From Nageia nagi (Eukaryota; Pinophyta), in NCBI GenBank assembly GCA_050084985.1, contig JBITNC010000001.1, positions 150,288,001-150,352,000 on the forward strand: a DNA stretch of 64,000 bases. Direction: 5' to 3'. Position 1 is the first letter of the stretch; every line of letters begins with the position of its first letter. Under the pieces are notes generated by a model, which saw only the letters and a program-made list of their open reading frames with translations, had not been told where the DNA came from and ran no database searches. A program made the translations under genes and the position numbers. Shown here piece after piece: positions 12,481 through 24,270 of this stretch.

Positions 12481-13860
12481 GGCTCTAGGTGCTTGCTTAA
12501 ATCCATACAATAAATTCTTTATCTTACACACAAAGGACTCTTTGCTTTCCACAATAAACCCTTCTAGTTGATTTATAAAGATTTCCACATCTAAGTCACA
12601 ATTGAAAAATGCACTCTTGATGTCAAGTTGAAAAAAATTTCATCTTTGAGCTATAGAAAGAGAAAAGATTACTCTCATAGTAGGTATCTTTACCATAGGA
12701 GAAAAGGTTTTCTCATAATCTAAAATGTATTTCTAATCAAAACCTTTAGCTACTAACCTTACCTTGTATTTCTCAATATCTCTAACTGAATTGAACTTGA
12801 CCTTGTAGATCCACTTATTGCTAATCACATTCTTTTTATTGGGATAAAGAACTAAGTCTCAAGTTTTATTTTTTATAAGCACCTCATATTCCACTTTTAT
12901 GGCTTCCACCTAACACTCGTGCTTTGAATCTTCTTCGAAAGATGAGGGCTCTTGCTTGTTGTCAATCTTGGCAAATAAGGATTTGTTCAAGGTCATGCTC
13001 CTTGTTACCCTTTGAGTTGGAGAGTTTTGTTCTTAAGGTGACTTATCTACATCAAAATCCAACTAAAACTAGGAACAACTAAAGAGTCCTTTGGATCATC
13101 AACATCCTTATTAGAAGTAAATTCTTTAAGAAGTTCATTAAACTTTACATCCCTTGAAATGAACACTACTTTATAGGTTGGAGAGTAGAGGTTGTAGCCT
13201 CTATGTTGACTATCATAACCCATAAAGATGCATTTTTTAGTTTTTTTATCTAACTTATTCCTTTTATTAGAAATAATGTAGGAGAATACTTCACAACCAA
13301 ACACTCTAAGGTGTGAAATGTTAGGTTTTCTTCCTAACCAAGCCTCAAAAGTAGTTTTACTCTAAATGACTTTTGTGGAACACCTATTCAAGGTGTAAAT
13401 AGCAGTGCTCATAGCTTCACCCCATAAGAATTTAGGAAGATTACCCAACATGCATCTAACCATCTCTATAATTATTCTATTTTTCCTTTTGATAACATTG
13501 TTTTGCTAAGGAGTGTAAAGAATCATAAACTACCTCTTGATTCCATACTTAGCATATAGTATTGAATTCATTATTGTTATATTCCCCCCCATTATTTAAT
13601 CTCAACATATTGATTTCAAGGTTAGTTTGATTCTCAAAAAAGGCCTTAAAAATCTTAAAACTCTCAAAGGTTTGGTCCTTGTGCTTAAGTAGATACCCAA
13701 AGGTCATCCTACTAAAGTCATCAATGAAGGTCAAGATGTAAGATGCTTCTTCAAATGACTTAGTCTAAAATAGACCCATCAAATCTAAATGCACAAGTTG
13801 AAGAGGTTGAGATGCTCTTGTTGCCTTATCTTTTTCAAACTTTTATCTATGCATCTTGCC
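12481..13860 (-). pseudogene. Copia integrase and RT N-part relic
   Basis: At 13,734-13,549 the minus frame reads MTFIDDFSRMTFGYLLKHKD and LRLNNGGEYNNNEF, the integrase core around the first and second catalytic Asp (DDFSR; the second 'D' of the usual RSDNGGEY is lost to N). At 13,304-13,047 it reads MFGCEVFSYIISNKRNKLDK, KCIFMGYDSQHRGY and SRDVKFNE, the copia-specific integrase C-terminal segment. RT N-terminal sequence follows in broken frames. The zinc-binding H-H-C-C part lies at about 13,990-13,850, also damaged. Confidence 0.85.
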
Positions 13861-14127
13861 AAGAATGCACTTCTTGCATATACCAACCAAAGGAGAAATT
13901 GAAGATAAACCTTTCACAAATTATTTGTCTTTCATGATTTAAATACTCTTATGATTAAGGTGCCCTAAATGATGGTGCCAAATATTGCCTCTAGAACACA
14001 CACTAGAAGTAAGACACATCTTTGATGGAACTTGATCTATGATATAGAGGTTATTTTTCATAGATCCTTTAACCAAAGTGGCAAATCCTTTATTAATACA
14101 CCAAAATTGAGAGTATAACTCAAAAAA

Positions 14128-14394
14128 CTACCATTTTCTAGCAACTTGGATCATAGAGAGAAGGTTCATCCTTAACTTTAGAACATAAAAAACATTTTCA
14201 AGAACTTTTCCATGAATCAGCACACTCCAAATTCCTTGGACTTCAAGGGTAGAGTTATCACCTATTACAACTGCATCTTTTATATACTTGTGAAAGTTCT
14301 CAAACTTTTCTTTTTCATAGCATAGGTGATTAGTGCAATCGAAGTCAACAATACATTCAGATGAAAAAGAGTGAGATAAAGAGTAAAGCATCAT
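14128..14394 (-). pseudogene. Copia aspartic protease relic
   Basis: The minus frame reads ECIVDFDCTNHLC where copia proteases carry 'DSGATxHM', so the catalytic D-S-G has become D-F-D. It continues with VVIGDNSTLEVQGIW and VLENVFYVLKLRMNLLS, the usual flap and C-terminal pattern. Loss of the DSG motif makes an active enzyme impossible. Confidence 0.8.
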
Positions 14395-14419
14395 AGCAAA
14401 ACTAGCATGAACATTCTTC

Positions 14420-15310
14420 TTTTCTTTAAAGTTCTTTACATTTTCATTACTTTTGAACTTTTCCTCTCTCTTCTTTTTGTAACAATAAACTTTTTTATGA
14501 CCTTGTATGCCATAATAGTTATAATTACCATAAAAATTTTCTTTAGAATAAGGATTGTTTGCTTTTCCCTTTCCATCTCTTTACTTGAAGTGGTTGTTAT
14601 TGTCATTATTTCTGCTACTATGGTTGTTTCTATTATTCCTGCTATTATTGTAGCTATTTCCTTTTTCTCAAACCTTTTAGAGGAAGAAGGATAAGATTTA
14701 TTTTGATGGTTGAACTTCTTCTTGCAAAGAGTTTTGGTTTCTCCAAGAGCAACGTTATTATCGTTAGGATAAGAAATGAACACCTTATTTTTAAGGGTTT
14801 TCCCATACTTCAATAGGTGCCTAGAAAGGTTTTCAAAGGAGAAGAATTCTTCATCATCATCAAGACTTATTTCCATAATCATTACAAAGTTTTCAAACTT
14901 TGAAGAAAGACTTTGAAGAATGATGAAGACCATGAACTCATCATTAATCCAATTGCACCCATAAGTAACAAGTTAGGTCCTTGGGTAAATGATTTTGTTT
15001 AAGTAGATAGCCACATTTTCATCTTCCTCTTGATGATATTGAAGCAACTTTTAGAGAATGGTAAACCTTATTGAAAATTTTGAACCAAGGTAGATCTGCT
15101 TAATCTTATCTCATGCTTCCTTTATCGAGGTTGAAGAGGAAATCATTAAGAGCACATCATCTAAAACTACATGGTATATCATAGAGGTTTCCAACTCATT
15201 CTTTGTGTTGTAATCCTCTAGTACCTTCTCATCTATAAGAGGTACAAGGTTTTCATTCACTATTTGCCAAAACTTCCTTACTTGCAATTCAACTCTCATC
15301 CATGGTTCCC
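14420..15310 (-). pseudogene. Copia gag relic
   Basis: The minus frames at 15,299-15,111 (VRKFWQIVNENLVPLIDEK, NELETSMIYHVV) and 14,933-14,436 (MVFIILQSLSSKFENFVMIM, FFSFENLSRHLLK) give the gag-polypeptide pattern typical of copia capsids. They are separated by a frameshift and stops. Near 14,520-14,470 a knuckle-like NYYGIQGHKKVYC appears, in which the leading Cys pair is mutated (the family form is CxxCxxxGHxxxxC). The likely start is near 15,310. Confidence 0.8.
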
Positions 15311-16218
15311 AAATCCTATAGTTGGAACCATCAAGAATGTGTTTGGGTAAAAAAGATTCTCCTATTTTCTATATAAGAATATGAAATAATAAACATGTAG
15401 TTTCAATAAAGAATATTAAATGTTAATTTTTAATCAATTAAATAATACATGTTACATTTAACACTAAATACATGCTTAATTTGATTCACAAGTGCAAATG
15501 TTTTACAATTCAAATAATAACCCATGTACCTAAATACATTTATCATTGCAAGAATTGTAGATGTAAAGTGACATTATTGAGACTTGTTTTCTTATCTAAA
15601 ATTAAGCGTTCACTTAGATGCCCATATAAGAGGAGCCCAGGTCCTACCAATCCTTAACCAGTTCTCCTTGGGTAGTAATATACTCTCACAAGGAGAAGTA
15701 CTAGCTATTTCCTAAGGTTCTAACATTTATTGGATCAATCAAATTATTAATCTTGATTAGGTTTCAAGTTGTCCTCATAAGTTATTAGGATAATCCTTGA
15801 ATGGATGTGTGCATATGTGGTATCACTACATACATACCTGTCCACCTATTGGAGTTAAATCTAGACCAATAGAGGACTTAGGGGCAATTAAGAAGTATGG
15901 ACTTTTCATCACTTGGATCATTGAACTTAAATGCTCTAGTCTTTCTGTCCTCACCTCATGGCTCCCCAAACAAGTTATATTGCAAAATGTACATTCAAAT
16001 GTGTTTATTTTAGGGGGTTGCTCATATCAATGTTTGCATTCTTATTTGCATAAGCAAAATAAATCAAAGTACAAAATATGAAATAAAAGAGCATAAGTAA
16101 AACATCATCCATTCAAAATTTGAAATCTAAGAGTCTAATGGGTTTTGTTTACTAACCCCTAAAGGACATATTTACATAGGTACATAATAATTTGCACAAG
16201 TATATTAACTTTGCATAA

Positions 16219-16412
16219 GAAGATATTTAGCATGCATCAATACATAACTTAAAAAATTAAGTAAGCATGCATTATTTCATAACTTAAAAATTTAAGTAAT
16301 AAGCATGCATCATTTATCTTAAAAAGAAAATTAAGTAACTTTGCATAAGAAGATACTTAGCATGCATCTATCCATAACTTAAAAAATTAAGTAAGCATGC
16401 ATTATTATTTTT
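16219..16412. repeat. GCATGC-containing direct repeats
   Basis: Two copies of AGAAGATA(T/C)TTAGCATGCAT.(A/T), followed by CATAACTTAAAAAATTAAGT and AAGCATGCATTATT, lie about 129 bp apart. A third, shorter GCATGCATCATTT unit lies between them. Confidence 0.6.
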
Positions 16413-16419
16413 GCATAAG

Positions 16420-16521
16420 TTACTAAAAAAAATAGATATGCAACATGCTATAGGAAAAAATTAAGTAAACTTACTAAAAAAAATAGATATGCAACATGCT
16501 ATAGGAAAAAATTAAGTAAAG
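16420..16521. repeat. 51 bp perfect tandem duplication
   Basis: Two adjacent copies start TTACTAAAAAAAATAGATAT and contain CAACATGCTATAGG. They differ only at the last base (C or G), so the duplication is recent relative to the divergence of its surroundings. Confidence 0.85.
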
Positions 16522-17239
16522 AATTATAAATTCCCCATTCTTTTACTTAAAGTTTTATCCCAAATGAAAGAATACTAGTGTACCTTAGCAATTTTAACTA
16601 AGAAAATAAAAAAAATACTTGCATGTTTAAAGTATCTTCTAAAATAATTTTCCCCCTTTTTTTACTTAAATTATGATCCCTTAGAAAAATACCTCCAAAA
16701 ATATTCCACTATTTTTAGTAAAAGGCAATGAGATATGTACAAGTATTAAAAAAGGTTCACCAACAAATTTAAATGTTTGAAAAAGGATTACAAGTAAAGC
16801 ATTAAAAGTTTAGTTTTAACCTTTACTTCACTCCATGTCAAATGCATAAAGAAAAATATATATATACATTTGCTTCTAAGTACAAAAGAAAAAAGTCTTG
16901 CAAGTAATTAAATGAAAAGAAGGGGACCCATGCATAGTTAATGCTACTTTTACCTTAACCACTCAAAAGTCAAAACAAAAATGCTTTTAGGTAAAAAAAT
17001 GATGGCTACCTTTCCCTTTCCAAGAAGGAGAAAATATTGCTTATGCAGGAGCATAAAAAAATTAAATGCACAAACAAGAAAGGGCCTCCATATTAAAACA
17101 AATAGAGTGGGCCTCCATTTTCTTGTGCATACTTGTCATCTACCTGAGCAAAAGAGGAATGATGGGAGCCTTGTACAAAGGGGAGCCATTTTCATTATTG
17201 TAGCAAGCAACTACATTGGTTTTTCAAGACCACTAGCAC

Positions 17240-17713
17240 ACCAAGACCATTTGTGATAATCTTCATGGAAATATAGATCTTGATCTTCTTAGTATACAAT
17301 TCATAGATACTGAGCAATTCCAAAGGCTTCGAGATGTGAAGCAACTACACATATGTTATCTAGTCTATCTTGGAGCTACGCATTCTTGTTTCAAGTATTC
17401 CTTGGGAGTTTATTGGCTTGTTGCTGAAGAAATTCAATGACTTAAACAATATAAAGGTGATGAGCTTGGTATTGAACAATTTGATGTATCGAGTGTAAAG
17501 CTAGCAAGCTTACTTCATGATGTTGGTCATGGACCTTTCAGTCACATGTTTGATAATGAATTCATTCTATGGACAATGCCATGATTACAATGGTTTCATG
17601 AGCAAATGTCTATGAAAATGGTATATTATATTATTAATGAGGACCATATTGATGTTGATCCTAATTTGGTGCAAAGAGTAAAGCAAAGGGAGAATATCAT
17701 GCATTTCATTTGA
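17240..17713 (+). pseudogene. SAMHD1-like HD-domain phosphohydrolase fragment captured in a copia
   Basis: One plus-strand frame runs 157 codons with only two internal stops (TGA at 17,438 and 17,582). It reads DNLHGNIDLD, FIDTEQFQRLRDVKQLH, YLGATHSCFKYSLGVYWL, FDVSSVKLASLLHDVGHG, PFSHMFDNEF, HEQMSMKMVYYIINEDHIDV. This is the N-terminal half of the HD domain of the plant SAMHD1 homologues (HD-domain metal-dependent phosphohydrolases, which are dNTPase-like). The family motif RFEHSLGV is CFKYSLGV here, so the first metal-ligand His (H167 in human SAMHD1) is Tyr. The HD pair (17,516-17,521) remains. No intron interrupts the fragment. It lies inside the copia leader, antisense to the element, which suggests capture of host transcript or gene sequence. 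The C-terminal half is absent. Confidence 0.82.
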
Positions 17714-18625
17714 TACCAAGGGAGAATAACATGCAAGATCATGCAATGTGAAGGAGGTCAGGAGGCATGGAGGAGGGCTATGAAGGGAAGGCAATTAGGC
17801 AATGTGGAGGAGGGTCGACGGTAGAGGCATAGGGAGGTGGAGGTCAATGGTAGGGTAGAGGTCGATGAAAAAGCAAAGGTTGGTGATAGGTCAGAGGTTA
17901 GTGATAGGTTAGAGGCCAACACAAATCTAAAGTGTGTGGAGGGTGCAAGAGAATTGTAAAGGGGGGTTGCAAAGGAACCTTAGCTGCAAATTGAAGAGCT
18001 AACAGTTGAGTGGAGGTGGTCGATTGAGAGGTGGCCAGAACCTCAACAAAGAAAGGAGAGGGCCCTAGACACCAAATAAAAATTTTCACAAAGCATAATT
18101 TAAAAATCCAACCCCTTTTTTTATTATTTTTAATACTAAATAAAAAAATAAACATATTTTGTTTATTTAAGCAAAGGGTAGTGTAAATATATAATTTTTG
18201 TTAAAAAAATTATTTAATTTACAATTGAATATGCAAATGAAGAAATAAATAATTGGTTCTTCCCCCCTTTTTTTATAACTAAACCTTTTGATAAAAAAAC
18301 TAAACCTCCAAACCAAATATATGCAAAGTTAAAGCAATACAAAACAAAGCACTTTTAAACTTATAGCTAATAATAGAAAAAAAATACTTCATAGTATATT
18401 GCTCTTTTAAAAATTTTGCTACATATATAAGAGAGAACTAACATAATACAAAATATGTTAGTAACCTTAGTTAAATATGCTTAAAAAAAAAGACAAAAAA
18501 AATGGAGGAGATTATATGTAGGAGGTTATACCTTATCTTGAATTTTACCTCAACAATGAAATAAAGAGATGAACAACAAGAAGAAGAGCTTCCACACCAA
18601 GGTTATGAAGAGGACCTTCCAAGGT
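17714..18625. other. GC-richer patch and remaining copia leader
   Basis: From about 17,740 to 18,070 the plus strand is G-rich (GGAGG, GAGGTCGA and GGTGATAGGTTAGAGG repeats), clearly unlike the AT-rich surroundings. It directly follows the captured HD fragment. On the minus strand it encodes a Pro-rich low-complexity frame with PLTYH repeats (17,898-18,155), which I take as chance. The rest to the primer site is AT-rich and empty. Confidence 0.4.
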
Positions 18626-18637
18626 GCTCTAATACCA
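18626..18637 (-). other. Primer-binding site of the minus-strand copia
   Basis: The minus strand reads TGGTATTAGAGC just inside the 5' LTR. It matches TGGTATCAGAGC, the complement of the plant initiator-Met tRNA 3' end, apart from one base. Confidence 0.85.
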
Positions 18638-18639
18638 AA

Positions 18640-19140
18640 TGAGAGAATTTAAGTATAACATGAACAATCTTAAACTACCAAGATCACATGAAAGCTCTCA
18701 ATTCACATCTAACTATCACACAAAGCAATCTCACAAAGATAACACAAGATGTAAGTGGTTCCTCCAACTAGGAGTACATCCACTAACTAGATCTTTACTT
18801 CAATCACAAATACAACTCTCTTACAATCCTCCTACTCTTTTCTCCTAACCACTATCCTATAGCATAACTTTACTCCACAATTGGTGTGTGATCACAAAGA
18901 GGGAGCCTTCTATTTATAGGCCAAAATCCCTCTTTAGATCACCCTTTTATCCAATGTACAAAAGCATGACCTGCACATCCTTTTACCCAAGGGGCATGCT
19001 TATGACATGGAGTGTAGGACAAGTTACATTATCATATTCACTTAAATACTTAAGGTATCAAATGATACCCTTAAGTATTAGTGAACTTACATAGAAGATT
19101 TAATACAAACTTTTACAATAATGCATTATAGATTCCAACA
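18640..19140 (-). repeat. 5' LTR of the minus-strand copia
   Basis: This 501 bp unit pairs with 10,140-10,640. The minus orientation starts TGTTGGAAT and ends CTCTCA. It includes a TATA box (18,910-18,919) that would start the genomic transcript toward lower coordinates. Confidence 0.93.
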
Positions 19141-21930
19141 ATTTCCATGGATTTTTGATAAGAATGATCCTTCCTTACAAAGGCATCAAATGATAAGAAT
19201 TACCCTCACTTATAGAGGAAACAAATGATAAGAGTGCCCCTCCCTTACAAAGGAATCCAATGATAAGATCAAAACATGATATGATAAGCATTTAATAATA
19301 AAATGGTAAGATACATCCATTAATTGTGATAAGCATCATTTTAACAGTAGTGAAATGCAATGTATGATGAGAATTGTATGATAAGAAAAAATATTGCACT
19401 TAAGAAAGTACAAGAATTTGACATGACATTTGTAATAAGATATATCAATAAGCAATTTATGATAAGATATAATAATAAGCAATTTATGATAAAATAGAAC
19501 AACCAACAATTTATGATAAGATATAACAACAAGCAATTAATGATAAGATATATCAATAAGAAATTTATGATAAGACATGATAAGTTTTTTAAAAATCATT
19601 ATAAGTATATTATGGACATGTAAAATGATAAAAACATTATGATAAGAAACTGATTTGCGCAAGTGAATAATCTTTTTCACATAATTGCTATGATAAAGAA
19701 TCAAAATTTGAAAAATGTATAATTTTTACCTCCTTAATGTAGCAACATTGCCTAAAATACAATGGTGTCACTAGGATATTTTGAGAATTTTACTGAAAAT
19801 TTAATTTTCTAGAACTGAAAAATGCAAGGATAATGCGAAAAAGAGATAAAACATAGAATTATTTTAAATATATCAATTATAACCATAAAAGCTAGACATC
19901 TCATATATTAAAATCATCATAATATCACAAAGCAAAAGCTAATATCAACATATCAAACATGTTGTCCCACTTCTAAGGGCTTACCTCAAAGTAATAAATG
20001 CCCCACCTTTAATAGAGGCCAATTATAAGGCTAATATGATAAACATTATATGAAAATCATGATATAAAAATATGATATGATAAACATGATATAACATCAT
20101 TTTATTATCAAATTACAAAGCAAAACTCATCTAATAATATCAATAAGGCTAGAACATTATTAAATATGAAGATAAAAATATAGGGATTTAACCTTGTTGG
20201 CTTGACTTATTTTAAATCCCCAAGCACAAACTAAAATATCAAACTGAATGGTCCCTTATTGGACTAATTTCACTGATATGAAATTAATCTGAAATTATGG
20301 ATACCAAATTCCATACTATATTGAGTAGCACCACTCAATAATTTCAATAAAACTACCCCATAAATAATTTTTTTACCATATATGAGTTTAAAAATCTGAA
20401 ATATCAGCTGATCATCTAAATTTTTTGTCTAACTCTAGGCACTGACACCCAAAGTTTTCCATAAAATATTATCAAAACTTGCCCCTTACCTTAGGCAAAG
20501 TCTTACATATTGAAATATCACTACAAATATGAGGTGATGATTAAATTACACATTTAACTGACATCAAATAATTCTAAAACATCTGACATTGAATTTGATC
20601 AACTCAAATACCTATTGAACATGCCCCCAATACCAACTGAAAACTACCAAAACTGATCAACTAATTGCCCCCAACTTACTTATGAAGGTAACTTGATAAT
20701 ATCATTAAAAATAATATTCATTCATTTATAAATCATAAAAATCATGAAAAAACAAATTCATCATATCCTTAAACTTTTCAAACTCATAATATTCTCATAT
20801 CAAAACTCAAGACATTGCTAATTCAATACAACTTGTAAATTAACAATTTTCCTTATTGATAATAAAACTAGCAATTATGTCAATTTCTATGATTTTTTAT
20901 AAAATAAAATTAATTATCTTAATAAAATTTATGAAAATGGCTGAAACATTCATTCATACCTTATTCTTAATCTACTTGTAGGTTTTGGAAGCAACATTTT
21001 CACTTTTACAACATTTTGATAATTTGTTTTTTCCGATAATTTTTACCTTATCTTGAGAATAACTCCAAATTCTTTGAAATAATTAATTCCAATAAATAAA
21101 ATATATTAAAATACCTAAAACATGCTCATATTTAAATTTTTATCTTTGATTCACTCATTTTCTCATTTTGATCCTCTTGGCTCATGATAAGCAATCCTTG
21201 TAAACCGAAAATTGTCAAAAAGACTGCCAATTTCCAACAAGCATAACTTTTGTTGTACATATCCAATTAAGCTCATTATTTTTACATCATAAATTTTAAA
21301 TTATGAATTTAAATAAAAACCATCTAACCTAGTCACATTCTAATCAAAATTAATATATTTTGGGGTAGAAATAAACTTGTTTGATGCTTACCAAACTTGA
21401 AACTTAAAATGACCATAACTTTTGATCTAGGAGGAATTTTTAGATGATTTTTTTTTAATTTGTGTATTTTTTCAAGATATATACATTCCAATAATCATAT
21501 ATTGTAGAATAAATTCTTAAAATGGAGTATAAGTGCTCCATTTATTGCCCCTAAATGTCTACTATTTTACACGTCTGATCACTTTTTGGAAAAATTAAAA
21601 ATAAATTTTTGAACTTTAAGCAAAATAAGCATTTTACAATAACTCACCAAAATACATAAGGAGATAACTTCAGATAATAACCATGAAATATATGCAAAAA
21701 TTAAAATGTGTCTTGACTCCTTTAGATTCGTACAAGAACAAAGGATTATTTGTGATATTGTATTCTTTAGAGTTCCCAAGATCAAAGGACTATCATACAA
21801 TAAAATAATGCATGATACCATGAAATGTAACTAATGCAACTAGCATGGATACATACCTAACAATGTCAAATTGTAATCCTACCTAATATGAAATGCAATA
21901 CAACACATGAGAAAATACAAATTAAAGTTT
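19141..21930. other. Internal non-coding region of the gag-only element
   Basis: No coding sequence is recognised. The first 500 bases are rich in TGATAAG motifs, including the minisatellite listed separately. The remainder is AT-rich with many ATCAAAA and CCCCAA-type short words but no clear structure. Confidence 0.5.
19431..19576. repeat. 27 bp TGATAAG minisatellite
   Basis: There are five head-to-tail units near TGATAAGATATAxCAATAAG + CAATTTA, 27 bp each. Because 27 is a multiple of three, two overlapping minus-strand ORFs stay open across it with repeating ISYHKLL peptides. Neither is a gene. Confidence 0.8.
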
Positions 21931-22189
21931 TACGGAATAACCCAAGTACCATCATCATTAAGGATCATACCTGGTATCAATGGTTGTTGTACATGTGGTG
22001 CTTGATGTTGTGGTTGAGGCTACAAAATATTTATTGCATTATTTTGAAGTTGCTTCCCATAATCATCAAGTGTTACATTCTTAAACTATAGGAATGGGTT
22101 GTTTAAAATCCTCAATCTTTGATTTTGTGGATGCACAGGTATAACTTGTACTACCTTTTCCCTATGTTGCTACAAAACTTAATTTGAAA

Positions 22190-24270
22190 CTTCATGATCA
22201 CATTTAAGCTTACCTTCACAATGCAAATATTGGATTAGATTTTTTTAATGGTAGCATTATTTTGTGCTATGTTCAACTCTTTTATGGAAGTTACAAAAAA
22301 GATGTGCTTGATAGCCCAAAAGTTTTATTCTAAGGGGATCTTTTAAAGGTGGATAATGGATCAAATTTTGGTTGACTAAGGCATCTAAAATATCACTTAT
22401 ATTACCATGAAATTTAGTATATTTTCTTCATGATCTTCTAGGTTCCCATACTTCAATATCATCATGACTAACTTTGGCAATAATTTTGATTTCTAATGGG
22501 GATTGTTTGTGGACTTGTTTAGTGTGTTTTGAAAAAATAGGTTTTAGGACTATTTTATGCTTCATGTGATCCAGGGGCTCATTAAAGGCTTTATGATGGG
22601 ATTCTTTGCTAATCATTTCATCTATTAGCTTATCATAAGGATAGTCTTGAAAATCAGAGAAGTCATTTCTATAGGATGGAAATAATGCTTGGAAAAGGAT
22701 CGCATGCTTCTTTTCATTAGTAAGGCAAGGAATTGGTTAGCTAATTTATACTGCTCAATAATTAAGTCACTAACAAGTTGACCTTGCTTTTGTTTCAAGG
22801 TATACATGTCTAAGGGAGATGGTTCTTGGCTTGTAAATAGGTTATAACAAGCCAAAAGTGATCTAACAATATCATCAAAACATGTGATGCTTTAATTAGG
22901 CAAATTAGTAAACCACAAGGATGATTCTAATTTTAAACTAAGAGAAAATAATTTACCTAACAAATCATCATCATTTTCAAATGAAATATCTTCTAAGTGA
23001 TACCTTTGCAAATAAATTGTAGGATTAGAATGACCATCAAAAATTTTAAAACTTACCTATTTATCATACCTTTTTTGGTGGATGCAATAGTAAAAGGGGT
23101 TCTTAATACCTCTTGAAATCATAGGTGCAAAATTGTTGATGCAATCCATGGTAGAGTCTTTTTGTTGTTTTAGTTGTATAATCTTGTTGATTGCATCATT
23201 TGGATCCTCTTGCCTTGATGGTCCACTAGTATCTTTGGCTAATCCTATAAGTAATCCAAAACACTAAATTTTTTCATGTTCCAATGTTCTTACCAAGTTG
23301 TTGACCATTTCCATTTTGCATTCTAGTGAAGCTACTTTGGAGTCCATATTGAGTTTTAGGAAACTCAATTATTTTCTTAATATGGCATATTCTACATATG
23401 ACCATCTGGGTCTCCTTCTCATACCAAATTTTATTGTTGTATTTGGTTCATCCATCCAAACATTAGAAATGATTGGTATGTTAAGTTCTTGTTGTTCTGT
23501 AATATCAATTAACTCCTCTTCAACAATGTTATCTTCCTCTTCTTCATCATAGTCAAGAAATATTTTTTGGATTACAAATTGATCTTCATTTTTCCTTTAT
23601 GTCTAGAGATCCTATGTTAGAATTGAAATTTGTAACAAAGCAACAACATTAGGTTGAGCAATTTTGCTAGGTTCTATTTCATTTGGAAGGGATTTTTCTC
23701 GTACTGAGGGCTCAAGAATGTTATTTGGTAATGTTGTTTGAAGGTTTAATGAAGTGACTCATTGCAAGGAATCAAAGTACTTATATGCTTGTTGGCAAGA
23801 GGTTATGGTCATATAATTTTAGGTTTGTTGCATCATTTGTTTTTGTTTGACATATTTAGGATCAATTTCTAAGGCATACCATAGTAAATGCTTTTTCTCA
23901 ATTGATATTTATTATATAAATTGCATAAGATATGGCAAATATTTTTTTGTCAGCTAGTAATTTCATCCCATGCGAATGTGATATAAACCTAAGGAGTACC
24001 TCAATATCCATAAGGGGAATTTTTTCATCTTCTTGTAGCTAAATGTTATCATCTTCTCATAAATCACACCTAATCATACCTATATTCTGAATGGCAACAA
24101 TCTTCTGGAGCATTATCATATTCATCACAGTGATATAGCTTTTGTACTCATTCACTTTGTCATCTAGGTGCATTAACATAATTCTTTCTTTCTCTTTTCT
24201 TTTTTGGCTTAATAAAGAGACACTCAGGAAGTGTTGGATAAAAAAACTAGGTAGATCTATGTCTATCATA
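22190..24270 (-). pseudogene. gag relic of the gag-only element
   Basis: The minus frames read FKIFDGHSNPTIYLQRYHLE, DDLLGKLFSLSLKLESSLWF, MYTLKQKQGQLVSDLIIEQY (the gag 'F.GxxNP..hL..f', 'LF.lSL...A..W', 'L.Q..gEs...fi' pattern). After a frameshift they read KLIDEMISKESHHKAFNEPL. Near 22,310-22,200 they read LFCNFHKRVEHST and NLIQYLHCEGKL, equivalent to the Tat/Athila-type knuckle CxFHxxxGHxTxxC. An N-terminal helical segment lies at 24,269-24,057. Stops are scattered. It lies directly downstream of the 5' LTR, as gag should. No pol follows. Confidence 0.7.

Larger units (their letters stand above)
15320..17224 (-). other. Long copia leader, AT-rich part
   Basis: Non-coding. It contains repeated GCATGC-bearing units (16,219-16,412) and a perfect 51 bp tandem duplication (16,420-16,521). 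The ORFs at 15,797-16,081 and 16,981-17,256 show no recognisable domain. The unit 'GGGCCTCCAT' occurs twice near 17,082 and 17,109. Confidence 0.5.
10140..19140 (-). mobile_element. Full-length Ty1/copia retrotransposon (9,001 bp)
   Basis: LTRs of exactly 501 bp bound it, with near-matching 5 bp flanks (GTTTC left, ATTTC right). In minus orientation the LTR begins TGTTGGAAT. The primer-binding site (TGGTATTAGAGC) differs by one base from the initiator-Met tRNA complement. The purine tract TTAAGGGAGAG precedes the 3' LTR. Internal order on the minus strand is gag, protease, integrase, RT and RNase H, the copia order, spread over 15.3 to 11.4 kb. All parts carry stops, frameshifts or lost motif residues, so it is inactive. 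I count about 17 LTR differences (about 97% identity), which makes it the youngest full-length element here. The leader between the 5' LTR and gag is about 3.3 kb, unusually long, and holds a captured gene fragment. Confidence 0.93.

Noticed and set aside
14407-14694. 95-codon plus-strand hydrophobic ORF
   Set aside because: Shadow of the minus-strand copia gag. The I/V/F-rich peptide results from reading basic, polar gag codons in reverse.
18626-18637. tRNA gene suspected from TGGTATCAGAGC-like sequences (also 37,195 and 49,910)
   Set aside because: These are 12-base primer sites next to LTR ends, complementary to the tRNA 3' end. No cloverleaf surrounds them.
19336-19556. Two overlapping minus ORFs with repeated ISYHKLL and INCLLLYL peptides
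   Set aside because: Both are products of the 27 bp minisatellite, whose unit length keeps frames open.
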